The position numbers and the translations under genes are program-made. Below are positions 10,236-22,389 of a stretch of DNA of 64,000 nucleotides, in pieces; position 1 is the stretch's first letter; each line of letters begins with the position of its first letter. This DNA is from Selaginella moellendorffii (taxonomy: Eukaryota; Streptophyta; Lycopodiopsida; Selaginellales; Selaginellaceae), in NCBI RefSeq assembly GCF_000143415.4, contig NW_003314454.1, forward strand, positions 1 through 64,000, in the 5' to 3' direction. Under the pieces are notes generated by a model that was not told the DNA's origin, did no database searches, and saw nothing but the letters and a program-made list of their open reading frames with translations.

Positions 10236-13200
10236 GATGAGTCTCAGCGAGTACTATACAATGGGATTGGGCAACTAGTCTTGTTGCATACACAGAGATG
10301 AAAACGATGATCCGAGTGGGTACACGTTTGGTGCAAAGGGTTCGCAATTGTTCCTTAGGTATGGATTTGGTTACCTTGTTGTACCTTATGATGTGAGCTT
10401 GCTCTTGGGTTCATAAGATGGATGTGACATGTTCCGTATGCACAAGTTTGAGCTTGAGTGAGGCACATTAGCAACTCAAGGTTACGCTTTGAGTTGGCAG
10501 GATTAATGTTAGCCTATTAGTCGTTCCATGAGTTGTTCCAATGGTTCTATAAGTTGTTCCATGTACCGTGGGTAAAAGCAAACCTTCCCTGAGTTTGCTA
10601 TGAGTGGCAAATAGGCTGGTCCGTAGCTGTTTAGCACGGCACTAGTGGATCCTTCCTAGGCATGATTATAAGTGGATCAATCAAGACTATAGGGATTAGT
10701 CTATTGGTTCAAGTAATCATTGCTGTGCTCTCTCATAAACTTTTCTTGGATTGGACTGAAGGCAGTGCGAAAGCAAGCTTGAGGTGTAGTCAAAAGATAG
10801 GACCGAAAAGAGAGTCATCGGGGACGAAGGATCAAACACGTAAATCATCTTTTCTTCTTGGAAAGATGATTTGCAACGAAGTGTTAACTCATTGCTCGTG
10901 TTCACATCATGCAATCAAGAGTCCCTACTTTGATGCATCTTGGAGATGATGGTCTTACAAATGGCGAGTTATGGGATGGATAGCAGTGAAGCGCTATACC
11001 GTTTTGTCTAGGCTTGCTATTGAAAGACTTGAGTTACTATGCTCAATTCTTTTTCCGGGAACCTTGCTATTGTTCCTTGAGTAGCTTGGTTGGATTAGTT
11101 TTGAGTTTGGTCGGAAAAAGAGTGGCATGTGCTTATCCATGTTGTGAACAAAAGTTAGTGGTGTCGGGTGTTGTTAATCTCTATTGGTGGAGTGTGGCAT
11201 TTATGTTGCATTTTGTCAAATCGAGTTGACACTTGATAGTCACATAAACTTTTGAAGTAATGACATGGGTGTTGCTCATGGTGTTTCTCAATTGATGATC
11301 AAGTCATTGTGATTTCCATATCATATCCATGTGATAATGAGCAATGTGTTTACGAAGTTGCTTGGTTAAACGATGATCAACCCCAAAGTGGTTGATAGTG
11401 AAGCTAATCTACTTGCACGTAGTAGCATTGTAGTAGCTTTGACTAGATTCTCAATGGTGGTCCATTATGCTAAACTTGAGTTGGTACCTTGTTTCCTTGA
11501 GGGTTTGCCCATAAGGTGTTGGAAAGGGTTATAGCATTCACTTGCTATGGCTTGTCAGTTGATCTGTTAGCACTTGGAGTAGATTGTTGGATGGAGAAAG
11601 TGTGTAGTTAAGGCATTAACATCACTAACACTTGTGTTAGTGGAAGTGGCATTATTGTTATTTCGAGTGATGAGGAATTTTCCTTGAGCTTGATTTTCCA
11701 TGTCATTTCTTTTGTTAGTGTTTTAGCTTCACATTGAATCTTGAAGGTGGTTGAAGAAGAGTGTTAAGTGCAATGTGAATATCCGAAGATGTGGTCTTCG
11801 TGATCAAGCCTTGGATGTTCACTTTGCATTTGCGGATGTTAGTGTTGGATGTTAGAAGTATGGGCAAAAAGATGTTCGAGGCTTAAGCATACTATGGGTC
11901 ATGAGAATTTGTGTTGAGGTGAACCTATGTGAAGTTGTTAGTAGGAGGAAGTTGGTTGAGTCTTGAAAGTTTGTATTCCTGGACTGAGAGTCATTCTTTC
12001 TCTAGGATGGAAAATTTTTCACAAATTTCCTTAGATTTTTCCAATGGCTGATCTGTTGGTCACTTTGTTCGAAAACCATTCCGTTTTCGTAGGCCAACAC
12101 AAACTAGTGAAGGGGTTGGAATTGACTTCGGTTGGCTTAGATCTTAGTAGGTAGTTTGTATGATGCAGCCCGAAAGGGATGCTAACTTTTGGGGCTAAAG
12201 CAATTGAGTTGGATAGAGTCTAGAGTTGATGTAGAAAAGTGGCCGTTGCGCTTTTCTAAAAAGGGTGACCTTTGTGCCTTTCTTTTATAGCGTTATGCTT
12301 GGTGGCAGGCTGCACTTTGCATTTCGTTAGACTCTATGAGAGTAGTGAGCTCTCACTGATCTTGACTTAGTCTGGGTGGCCTTGCGCCTTGGCTGAGGAT
12401 GGTGATGTTCAACTTAGTTGTTTGAGTTTGAGATGTTGGTACCCATACTATAGCTTTGTCTATAAGGAGGTTGTGTACCGATATGAGTTCATCTCATGGT
12501 CTTCACTTTAGTTTTGACTGAGTGTTGATCATGCATAGCTAGCCTCTTCAAGGCATGCTCAGAGCTAGTGGCTAAATGCATTGGTGAGCTTATCGTGGTT
12601 GAGTTGGATTCGAGTGGTCATTTGGTTTGTGCTTGCCTATGAACTTTTATCTCATACCAGGGGCATTACGTTCATGTTGGACAAGTGTGTGACTCGATGA
12701 CGTGAGTTTAGTGTTTGGGTCTTGTGAAGGCAAGTTGAAAGAGTGATTGTTAGTTGCTTTGCGACTAATGATTGCTTGTAGACTTTGTCAAGGGCTTTTG
12801 ACACTTGCTTCACTCGATAAAGATTTAACAGTGATGGGCTTGCTTTACCGGATGGTGTTGCGGAGGATCGTGTCGTTAGACTTACATAGGTTTTCCATGT
12901 TGACATATTGATTCTACCTCTATCGATATCATTTGGTTACATTTAGTTCATAGTGTTGGATTTCATTGAGTCTTGGACGTGGTGATTCACTCCTTGAGGA
13001 AGTGTTATCTGTAACTGAGTTTTGCTAAAGGATTGGTCTTAGATACAAATTACAGTATCTTCAACCTTGGTTAGCTTGGTTGCTAGAGAGCTTTGAGTGG
13101 TGATACACTCATGCTTTCTTCTAGCTTTGTTCTAGTGTTGATGGCATTGAAGTGATGCCTTGTCGTTGACATTGTTGATATTGAGATTTCAGTGGGATGA

Positions 13201-15207
13201 GACGTCTCTCTGCAAGATTGATGTCGAGTTTCATTAGTCTCGATAGAGATCGTGTTGATAATTTGGCTATGGCTTTGTGTTATTGGCATTCGTACATTTG
13301 CTAGTTAGCAACTATGTTGACGTTCAACGAACTGAGTGGCAAGTTTGAGTTAGTTGTGTTCTAGACGAAATTATTTTGTACGGGTTGAGCTTTGGCTTTT
13401 CCTTGGAAAAGTGATTCAGTCGTGGACTATGCTAACTCTACAAGCGGAAGAGTTAGTGATCGATATTGGAAAGTTTGAATCCTTATTGGATTTGAGTTAA
13501 CATATATCAATCATTGATGATTTTTCTTGTGCTTGTTATGAAGTGAGTTACGTCTTGCTATAGATGGATTCATGGAGGATCGTTTGATGATCACTTGTTG
13601 AGCATAGCTTCGTTATGCTTAGCTTTTGGATTGATGCAGATATGCTCTTCATTAGCTTTGCATTCTGAAGTTTAGCTTATGGATGTGTTGAAGAGGATAT
13701 TATGGATTATACCATGATTTTCTTCTTAGCATTGAAATTAGTTCATGCGAGACTTGTGATCATTGCTAGGCATGACTTGGCTATAGACTTCTTTGAGCTT
13801 TTGGTTCTTTGAGTTTATGCTCATTGTTTCATTTGTTAGAAGTTGTTGGGGAAGGCATTTTGGCTCATTAGCTTCAATATTGAAGTTAATTTTTGCATCT
13901 AGCAATCATTGGTGATGATTGACTATCATCTAAGGTAGTTGATTATCCTTCTCAAAAGTTTTGTTTGATTGTTGTTGATATAGAATGATTCGCTATTCTT
14001 CGGGGTAGTGGATTCTTTCTTAAACGATGATCATGCATCTCTTTATTGATGGGATGATTGATGATCTTTTGTGGTGGTTAGTTGTTCTCTTTGATAGCTT
14101 TTGGCTTTTCGCAATACCATATGTTTTTTGTGGTTTGCTCTGGATTGGTCTTTTGGGTTTGAGACATCAATAGGATGTTGCTGACACTTGTTTAAACAAC
14201 TTAAGTTCCTTAATATTGTTGGCTGGGATCTATTTGGATTGGCTTTTGTGATAGTTGACAGGAATGAGTGTTTGTTGGTCTTACCGCATTCATTCTCTTC
14301 TGTTGGTTGTTGCTCAAGTTTGTTCTGATAGATTGGAATGTTATTTCCTCCGGGTGATACATTCGCGAGTATTTTGCTTGCCAGTCGATGATACTTTGTG
14401 TTCTTTGAGTTTTCTTTGGTAAGTTGTTTGGCATTCTATCTGCAATCTTTAATAGTTAAACTTTATCATTGAGTTTACTTGATGATATACTTGCTATTGA
14501 ATTTTGTTGATGGTGCCTCTTATGTTTACCAACTATAATGATCTTGGTGGTTCCTATACTATAATACTAGTTTATCGGATGATAACTTACTTGGAATACT
14601 TTTGTGTTCTAATTTAAGCTTTATTCACTGATATAAGTCTCTAAGATATCATTGTTTATGACTTTGATATTGTCCATCTATTGATCTTTGAGTTTGGGCC
14701 AGTATAGGCAGACTGGCTTCGGCACTTCGTGTGCATGTTGAAATCTCTAGTCATGGGGTAGCTACTGTCAACTGGTCACATAACCCGCCTCTCTGTCGAT
14801 GTTCCTTATTCCGTTAAAAAGGGCGTGACCGTGTAAACAACTCTAACTGCTTGTTTACAGTAGTCTATCTAAACCTTACCGACGGGTTTGGTTTCTTTGC
14901 TTAGGAGGGTTGGGGTCTCTGGCTTCTCTCTCTATGTTTCTGCGGGCAGGGGCATATCACACTTTTGTAGCTGGGTGACACCCAGAGCAGCAAGGGTGGC
15001 TGACTCCGTTGGTCATTTCCTTGTCGGCGACGGCCGGAAGGTGTCTGAGCTGGTAGTGCATCCGCGTTAGACAAAGAGGTTGCCCCCTAACTCATTTAAG
15101 TTGGTGCATTTCTCACATAGTGTGAATACCATGAACTTTTTCTGGAGTTGTTTCCTTGGCGGTATTCTAGACTCGAGTATGCATCGACGAGGACGTCGAT
15201 CTTCCCT
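10236..15207 (+). other. Non-coding interior of element 1
   Basis: About 5 kb with no long reading frame on either strand. Its sequence is matched by the interior of element 2 (minus strand, 34490-39960) and by the first 1.1 kb of element 3 (49443-50603), so it is conserved as nucleotide sequence, not as protein. Confidence 0.75.
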
Positions 15208-15219
15208 AGGGGGGGAGAG
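15208..15219 (+). other. Polypurine tract of element 1
   Basis: AGGGGGGGAGAG lies directly before the 3' LTR and is the expected plus-strand primer site. The inverted counterpart is at 34490-34505 in element 2. Confidence 0.8.
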
Positions 15220-16367
15220 TATCGCGCATGTGACTTCGGGTATCGAAAGTTACCTGTCGACCAGTCCTTACAGACACTCTTACCTTACTGCCACGATGGC
15301 AGGAGGTCGGTATTGCTGGACCCTTTATCAGCCCCTCTTGTTCAAGTGTTAGTAAACTAGACTTTGCATCTGTACTTGGCCGGATGAGCATAAGGACGGA
15401 ATTCCTAAGTGTCTATTCAGCCAAGCATACTTGGCCTGGCTTTTTAGTTCTCTTTTGCTCTGTCTTGCACTGGCTTGACAAGAACCCTCGCGTATTGAGA
15501 TTGGTCCCTCAATATCGCTACATGATAGCTTACCGTGTCTGCCAAACACCCTCACTATCATGCCCTTTGTGTTAGTCTCAATTCGGTCTCAAATGCTATT
15601 TATGGAAAGTGTCCAGATTTGCTCATTTGGCATATCTACGGAATGTAGAGATCGTCCTGAACACAATGGTGTTCGTCCCGTGTCCAAATTCGCAATCTAG
15701 GGACATTCCATATTTAGTAAGTTTCGAGCTTGTCCCAGAGACTAACTCCTGATACTAAGGGAGGCTTGGGGTGAAAGCCCAAAGCGTATGTTCCTCAAGG
15801 GGGGGGGGGCTGTGGGGGGTTCCAAATGTATAGTAGGGATAGTGGGTAGGTCGGGCATGGCCGACCAACCTGAGGCATAGTTTAGCTCCCGCTTGCGTGC
15901 CTGTCCTTGTTCTGCGTCCGGCTTGGGTCTAAGCCCAAGTTCCATTCCATGCTAGTTGGTGGGGTACCCATATCCTTGCGTTAGGCCACCGGTATGCCGA
16001 AATAGCGTCAGACTCCGTTTGGCTCCGTTTTGCGTGCTGGTCCTGGCATTGGGATACTGGTTGCTCCAGGACTGTTCCAAGTCGCTCCGGGCTCCTGTCC
16101 CTTCGCTCCTTGGGCTTCATGCTCGGGAGTTGCTCCATGGTTCGGTTCTGTCACTCCTTGGCTCCATGCTTGGGAGTTTGGCACCGTTCCTTTGTTCAGT
16201 GGCCCAAGGCCCTGAACCTCGGGTTCCTATGGACATGTGGCATGGACACGTGGCATGTGACACGTGGCATCTGTCACGTGGCACAAAGAGGGTTTAGGTT
16301 CCGCTTTGTGGTGTTATCCTATGGTAAATCACCATAGGATAAAGGGTCAAAAACCACGTGCGCTACA
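15220..16367 (+). repeat. 3' LTR of element 1
   Basis: 1148 bp, nearly identical to the 5' LTR, so the insertion is fairly young compared with the other elements here. The first dinucleotide is mutated (TA for TG). It is followed directly by the target duplication ATGAC. Confidence 0.9.
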
Positions 16368-16372
16368 ATGAC

Positions 16373-17799
16373 ATTCCACTATCCTAATAGAAGTTGAATA
16401 AGGGAATTGGGGTAAACATGAAAAGAATGTTTACCAACAATTCATCAAACCTATTAAAAGATATATTTTTCTTATAGACTTAGATAGAAGTTGACTGATC
16501 CCCACTCTATGTAATTAAGAAAAAGTATAAGAAAGCAAAAACTAAATTATCTTATGTGCCTAGCTAGGCCAACAAATGATAAATTTAACGAAATTGATTA
16601 AACAACTCGATAAGTTACCAAGCGAAATACTTAACAATATTCTGCTCAAAGTATACAAAAGTTTGACTCTTGATACCTTTACTATTGTTAAAGAAGGTGT
16701 GATAATACATTTAGATTATTTTATAAGTACACAGTGTAAGCGAGACTTATATCTATGGAGTTACCTATACAAAAAGAAAATAGTACTAGAATTCTTCCTA
16801 AATAGAGAGATAGTCTACATATTTGAGCTAAACACAAATCCTGAGTATTATAATCTACAAAATATTTATAAAATTTTGCTTACTAGATAATTGCTATAAT
16901 TTTATGCAATTTCAGGCAAAAAAGCTATTATAAGAACTTTAACGGTGCACAATAAAGCTTGAATACCTATAGGCAGAAATACACTTACTGATAATTGGGC
17001 TAATAGATATTAGATCAATCCTGAATCTAGATTAATAAACAACAAAATTTTGCAGAGTAAAAATCTCTTAAAGTGGACCACACCTTAGTAAAATAGATAT
17101 AATGTGGAAAACAATGTTTGTTGCTTAAGAAATTTTTAGGACTTTTGTATAAGAAAATGTCCTAGACTTTTAGCCTCTAAAGGAAAGCTATCCCTATTTC
17201 AAAATTGATTGGGAAGTTAGGTGTTTGCTCCTAAAAGTGACTAATAGACTAATTTACAAAGAGAATACATCGCATACCAAAACCTTGTACCACTCATTTC
17301 ATGAACGAGGCATAATAACTAAGTTTGCCATAGTAACAATGTTAACATACCTTGAAATATATAAGCATAGACCAACAATTGATTTTACCTATAAAGCTTT
17401 AAAGGGCATAGTCCTTATGCATAAAATTATCACTGTCTATACCAAACAAGGTAATAGATATATAACATTTCTCTCACAATCTGATGAGCGGAAGGCAATT
17501 TAAAAGGAAGTATTCACAAGATCTAGAACAAAATTACAAAGCACTTGCTCGTGATATTTGTGATCTTAACCTCCCTTTAGAATAAACTAAATCATTGCTC
17601 AATCAAACTAGAGAAAAACTTAAAATAGAGCGAACTAAATGTATATTGGGTACATCTCAATGAAGAAGAGATTAAAAATCTTAATACAACTTTGACAGTT
17701 ATTCAGAATACGTGAATACATACACTACTACTCTTTGGTAGCATTGGCATATAGAAAACACCTTTATTTCAGCTGAGAGTAGTGGAACACAAACAACTA
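16373..17799 (+). other. AT-rich region, two unassigned short frames
   Basis: Open frames at 16576-16890 (104 residues, with a weak LPSEILNNILLKVY start that resembles an F-box opening) and 17225-17503 have no firm family. The base composition is like the gypsy remnant that follows. I treat this as decayed element or intergenic DNA. Confidence 0.3.
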
Positions 17800-17940
17800 G
17801 AGTGATTCCCCACAAGGGGAATGTAAACAACTAAAAAGAATAACTTAAGAGACAATTCATGGGGTTCAAATATAGAGGGAAAAGGCCCATGAATAAAAGT
17901 GCACCCCTTTTTTCAATTGGTTAAGGATCTTGGGATGTTT

Positions 17941-17998
17941 GAAGTTAAGCGTCCTTAAGTTTGAATAGTACTAGGCTAAGTGACCTTCTGGGAAGACC
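17941..17998 (+). promoter_or_regulatory. 5S rRNA-derived segment (pol III internal promoter-like) in the gypsy LTR
   Basis: The sequence GAAGTTAAGCGT, then AGTACTAGG, then TGACCTTCTGGGAAG matches the 3' half of plant 5S rRNA in order and spacing (GAAGTTAAGCGTGC..., AGTACTAGGATGGGTGACC, TCCTGGGAAG). That half carries the A-box, intermediate element and C-box of the type 1 pol III promoter. It is not a full 5S gene, because the first half is poorly matched. A diverged copy occurs at 41954-42011 in the other gypsy remnant. Cassandra elements are known to carry 5S sequence in their LTRs; here the carrier seems to be a coding gypsy element. Confidence 0.65.
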
Positions 17999-18539
17999 AA
18001 ATTCAGGAGCTTACAAGGAAGAAGAGCTAAATTTACAACCCTTACCCTCTGATAATGATCCAAATTCTATTATAAACCAAACACTTGTTTTGCTTATATA
18101 AGTTGCAAAATAGAGTATTTCCTGTCAAATTGTAATAAGCACAATAACAATTGTAGGAACAACAATAGGCACTGTTAGGGCGTGGCTATTGAGAGAGTGA
18201 GAGAGAGAAAGGGAATATTTTGGTCCTCAAAATATTCTCCATTTTCTTTATATAAAACCCTTGCCCCACAAGAGCAAAAAGGGGGCATTGGCAGAGAGCA
18301 TTGAAGCATTTTTCATGTTTGAGCGAGCATTGGGGGAGGTGCCCTTCCTTCCCCCAACAAGCACTATCATCACATATCCATCCTTTTCTGGAATTAAAGG
18401 AGAATACATACAATTGCATATTGAGCAATACACAAACGCAATTAAGTTTAATCAAGTAGATGGATAGGAAAAGAATCTTTTCCCTTATATGCTAAAAAAC
18501 AAGCCAAAGATTGGCACTATGACAATGATGTCAAAAAAC

Positions 18540-20400
18540 TTGGCATATTTAATGAGTAGATAAAGTTTTTCCTTAAAACTTTCTCCATGGAAACAAACCC
18601 AGGAGAAAACTATAATGAGTTGGAAAAGCTTCATTAAGAAAACTTTGAGATAATTAAGGAATAAACAACTTGATTCAACAAGTGTTATAAATATTGTAAA
18701 GATTTAGTATTAAACAAAATGTGCCTACATCTATACATATAGAGCCTTAAGAAAACTTATCGTGAACATACGATAAAGAGAGTTTATATACATTTTGATG
18801 ACTTGAAGAAAACTATAATTGTTTACCAAAATAAAATAATATAACATAGTAGATATAGTGAGATCAAACAAAAATACGCCTATAGACAGAAAATCAGTTG
18901 TCAAAGAAACCTCAAATTGCAAACCAATCTCAAACAAAGGATTTAGTGTACAAAATGCAAAAATGAAAGCCATAGCAAGGAAGAATGCAAATTCTAATTG
19001 ATCAAGTGCCAAATTTATGAAAAAGAGAAGCATAAAGTTAAGGAATGTAGAACTTTGTTTAAACAACCAAGAAGGCATAATAAGGGATAAAACAAGGGAT
19101 AAAACAATACTTAGGCAAAATTATTCATTTGATAATAGAAATTATTATAGAAGGAATGATTACAATGATAATTGAAGTGCCAAACGTGAATACCTACATG
19201 CTGAAAGGCAAGATGACCATCAGGATTATCCGCCTAGGGTAATTTTCAAAATTATCCATCTAGACGTGAGGAAAATAAGCCTAGAGACTATAATTAACAT
19301 AAAGAATACGATCGGCTAAAAGGCTACAATAAGCGTAGAGAATATGAAAGGGCAAAAGAGTATGATTAAGTTAAGACTTTTACTCGTTATCCTAAGTTAT
19401 ACAATCAAACTAAATCATCAAGCAAGAATGATAAGTTCTCTAAGGATTCACAACCTATAGCTAAGCACATTGAGGTAAAATGGTCAGATATAGAAAAGTT
19501 ATTTAGCGTTTGTGTCATGACTAGAGCCCAACGAAGAAAAGTTGAATCTAAAAACCAAGATGAAGGGAGTGATGATGAAGTAGAAATCATCCCTAACTCT
19601 CAATAGTGTCAAAACAAAAAAAAAAAAATCAATGCAGAAATCATTTAACAACTCCAAGATTTGGAACCACAAGTCGATTTAGAGGATGGTGATTCTAACA
19701 TAGAAAGTCTCACATGTTTACAGGCTAATACGAATTTACCACTAGCGCAAAAGTAAAATCCTATACTAAAGCTAGATAGCAAGGATGGAAAGAAGGTAAT
19801 GAAAGGCATTTTAAATGCTAAAATTACACACTCTAAACCAATTTTTCACTATAGCACATTACCTTAGAGATTCAAAGAGCTCTCGCGTAAGAAAGAAAAA
19901 ACTTTAATTCATCTATAGTCATTATAATTGAGCCAGAGGAATGTGATAATAAAGTTTTTACAATTGATATAAAGATTAGCAAGAATTTATTATCTAGAAC
20001 TTTCATCAATGGTGGCTCAAGCGTAAATATTCTAGAAGAGAGTATTTTCAAAGAATTAGGCTTAGGTCCAATTCAACCGGCCCCATTTAATATACGAATA
20101 GAAAATGACTGAAGCATTAGGCCCATCAAAATTATTAAAAATGTCTTAACTAATGTGGCTAGCTTAAAGTATAAATTTAATTATGTTATGCTTAAAATGA
20201 CAGGACGAGACTCTATCTACAAAACCCTATTAGGCAGACCTTGGCTAAAAATTGCTTGCATAAACCAAGATTGGAAAAATGGTTTCTTGTGTATAAAGCA
20301 GGGCAACCAAAAAGTTTTGTGCTTAATATTTTCACCATACAGTTGGAAAGGAAAAATCAACCCCTTAAAACTCAATTTTATGATTGGGAAGAAGGTTTAG
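18540..20400 (+). pseudogene. Gypsy gag-protease remnant
   Basis: At 18947-18988 a retroviral-type zinc knuckle reads C-x2-C-x4-H-x4-C (CTKCKNESHSKEEC). It is followed by a second, damaged knuckle (CQIYEKEKHKVKEC). Further on, about 19970-20400, lies a retropepsin-like segment: SRTFINGGSSVNILEE in place of the D-T/S-G loop, then LGLGPIQ and LLGRPWLKIA. This order (gag knuckles, then protease) is that of Ty3/gypsy polyproteins. Many stops and frameshifts are present, and the active-site Asp is Asn. It is inactive. Confidence 0.6.
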
Positions 20401-20469
20401 ACAATTTTAAAAAATAACAAATTTTAAAATCTTTCTCTAAAATTGAGTCAATTTCAATAATTGTATAAT

Positions 20470-20660
20470 TGATTGTGAGAGGAATAATACGTTGAAATAA
20501 ATCAAATTATGAGTGAGAGGTGCCGATTAATCATGAGAGTTGTAGCATTAATTGTTTATTCTCCCTCTCATCTCCATACTCTTTTCCCTTCAAAAGAGTT
20601 TCATTCTTTTGTGACAAGTGAGAGAAAGTCAAGGTTGGAAAGGTTGGTTCAAATTTTATT
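20470..20660 (+). repeat. 190-bp module, copy 1
   Basis: The sequence starting near ATAATTGATTGTGAGAGG and running to the AAGGTTGGTTC end recurs at 22155-22340 (+) and 26460-26680 (-). In the transposon copy it covers the start of the SWIM gene. Its two plus-strand copies flank 20661-22154 as direct repeats, so copy A was rearranged relative to copy B. Confidence 0.65.
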
Positions 20661-20932
20661 TGAAGTTTGATCAAGAGCCTCCAATTGTTTTCTCTAAGAG
20701 TGTTATAGGAGAGAGCTTCCTCTGCAAAAGGTTCAAGTTGAAGCCGAGATCAATTAGTTTGGAGAATGAATGTTGAGATAAAGATAATCAGATAGAAAAA
20801 TCCATTCTTCATGACAGTGGTGTGGGAGAGAATGGGATTCAATGGGATCTTGATAGATGTACAGGTCAGAAGATTCTAGTTACAGAATTTCCAAAGCAAG
20901 CAGAGGAGAGTGTGTCAGTTTCATAGTCAACT

Positions 20933-21631
20933 GTGCAAGGAGTGAAGGATGAAATTGTTATTCTCTCCAGTGATGAAAGTGAAGAAGATGAGCTTCCCAA
21001 CATAGCTTCCCAGACAAGTAGGTGCATTCCTTCTGGACCAGTTTTTGAAGCGGTGGAGAAGACATTTCAGCAATCTCAATCATTACAGTTGGAATTGAAG
21101 GAGTTCCAATACATGAGAGGTGAGGAGCTTCTGTCTTCCTATAATAGGAATATATTCTTTAAATTTCCACTTGTCAGTTTGTCAAGCAGGAAGAGGGGCA
21201 TGGAAACACGTCTTGATCCATATAATTGGTGCAGAGTAAAGACAACCCATTTCTCCCATTTCAACGGATTTGTGTCCATAGTCCATTGTAGTGGACAGCT
21301 TCAATGTGTTGCTGAGAAATGCATTTCTGATCATGGCAAGAATATCTATTTCTTTGAAGGCTCAACGATCAATCCCCCTAAGCGTGATGAGGTTACTATA
21401 GGGTTTAGATGTCGCAAATGCGGGGCAACACTTATGTGTCAAGCATGTTGCAATGCAAAAATGTATTATTTTCTTCCATGGGATGAATGTTTAGGAAGAG
21501 CAGCAGTGCATGTTAGATACCACCAACACGCAATAGAGGAAGGAATCCACTATGATTCTTTTTGCAATTTAAAAGCTGCAATTACTATAAAGGCTAGGAA
21601 GAAAAGTGCAGCAACTCCAAAGGGTGTTTAA
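20933..21631 (+). CDS. Zinc-binding protein of the transposon family, probable N-terminal part of its transposase
   Basis: An open frame of 232 residues with an acidic start (SSDESEEDELP), a central WCRVKTTHFSHFNGF segment and a Cys/His cluster: C-x2-C (CRKCGATLMC), then C-C, then HVRYHQH. It is preceded by the 190-bp module that, in copy B, leads into the SWIM-protein gene, which suggests the same gene family. A further stretch (from about 21650 to 22030) continues with frame breaks (LLQANSKKEFTENSLKDLL, then KGFDARRVRWKAS). I do not recognise the family; the Cys/His set could bind zinc and DNA. An N-terminal DNA-binding part of a Mutator-like transposase is the likeliest reading. The start at 20933 may not be the true one. 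Confidence 0.4.
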   Translation: MQGVKDEIVILSSDESEEDELPNIASQTSRCIPSGPVFEAVEKTFQQSQSLQLELKEFQYMRGEELLSSYNRNIFFKFPLVSLSSRKRGMETRLDPYNWCRVKTTHFSHFNGFVSIVHCSGQLQCVAEKCISDHGKNIYFFEGSTINPPKRDEVTIGFRCRKCGATLMCQACCNAKMYYFLPWDECLGRAAVHVRYHQHAIEEGIHYDSFCNLKAAITIKARKKSAATPKGV

Positions 21632-22154
21632 TAGTTTGTATTAAAGGACTATATGGTGGACACGTTGCTACAAGCTAATAGTAAAAAAGAGTTCACGGAG
21701 AATAGCTTGAAGGACCTACTTCGAAATATAGAACCCGTGACAAATTTAAACAAGTATAAAATTAATACTTAACTCTACTTTATCACTAAAAACACTCTTT
21801 TTTTTGGCAGAATAAAGGATTTGATGCGAGAAGGGTGAGATGGAAAGCTTCAATTTAGATTGGATGCGATTTTAAAGTTAAAAAGAAAATGTCCTTATGA
21901 GTTTATTCATGGGAGTTTGTTCATTGGCCAAGTGACTTTGAACAGTCAATGCCCTTTCATCTTTAAGATGTCCACCATTGGTCTTGCTTCTGGTGTGGAC
22001 TTTGTATTGGGGAGAAATTGACAAGAAAGAACAAAGATATTCTTCTGTATTGTGAGCATTAATTAGCTATGTCCTTGCAAAGGACAAGTTAATTATTTTA
22101 ACAAATTATACAACCGTTTAGAATCTAGAGAGATATGAGCCACCCATATTAATT

Positions 22155-22340
22155 ATATAATTGATTGTGAGAGGAATAATATTGTTGAAATGAATGTGGT
22201 TATGAGTGAGAAGCGCCAGTCAATCACAAAAGTTGTAGTATTGATTGTTTATTCTCCTTCTCATCTCCATGCTCTCTTCCCTTCAAGAGAGTTTCATTCT
22301 TTTATGACAAGTGAGAGAGAGTCACACATAGAAAGGCTGG
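22155..22340 (+). repeat. 190-bp module, copy 2
   Basis: This is the same module as at 20470. Here it sits directly before the leader of copy A of the ParB-methyltransferase gene, whereas in copy B it points away from that gene. This is evidence of an inversion or recombination in copy A. Confidence 0.6.
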
Positions 22341-22389
22341 TTTGTAGGTAAGGTTTTTTTTCTTGACTTTTGTTTTCTCTTGAGGGATA

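Larger units (their letters stand above)
9076..16367 (+). mobile_element. Complete non-coding LTR retrotransposon (LARD-like), element 1
   Basis: Two direct LTRs (9076-10222 and 15220-16367, differing at only about 20 sites by eye) flank a 5-kb interior. The LTRs have TG/CA ends (TGTCGC...GCTACA, with the second start mutated to TATCGC). The element is flanked by a 5-bp target duplication ATGAC at 9071-9075 and 16368-16372. A primer-binding site follows the 5' LTR and a polypurine tract precedes the 3' LTR. The interior contains no gag, protease, reverse transcriptase or integrase that I can see, so it must have been mobilised in trans by a partner element. Long LTRs around a long non-coding interior fit the LARD class. 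The reading frames inside the LTRs (for example 9811-10152) recur only because the LTR recurs. Confidence 0.9.
17800..20461 (+). mobile_element. Decayed Ty3/gypsy element: LTR part, gag, protease (no RT here)
   Basis: About 230 bp at 17800-18030 match, in inverted orientation, the segment 41930-42190 that lies downstream of the minus-strand integrase remnant. The same block therefore lies before gag in one copy and after integrase in the other, as an LTR would. Gag and protease remnants follow to about 20400. The element is cut off at about 20461, where copy A of the ParB-methyltransferase element begins. The ends were not determined. Confidence 0.6.

Noticed and set aside
16576-16890. F-box protein gene suggested by an LPSEILNNILLKVY start
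   Set aside because: The match is short and the rest of the frame is AT-driven Lys/Ile/Tyr-rich sequence in decayed repeat DNA.
17941-17998. A functional 5S rRNA gene
   Set aside because: Only the 3' half is recognisable and it carries several mismatches; no terminator T-run follows at the expected place.
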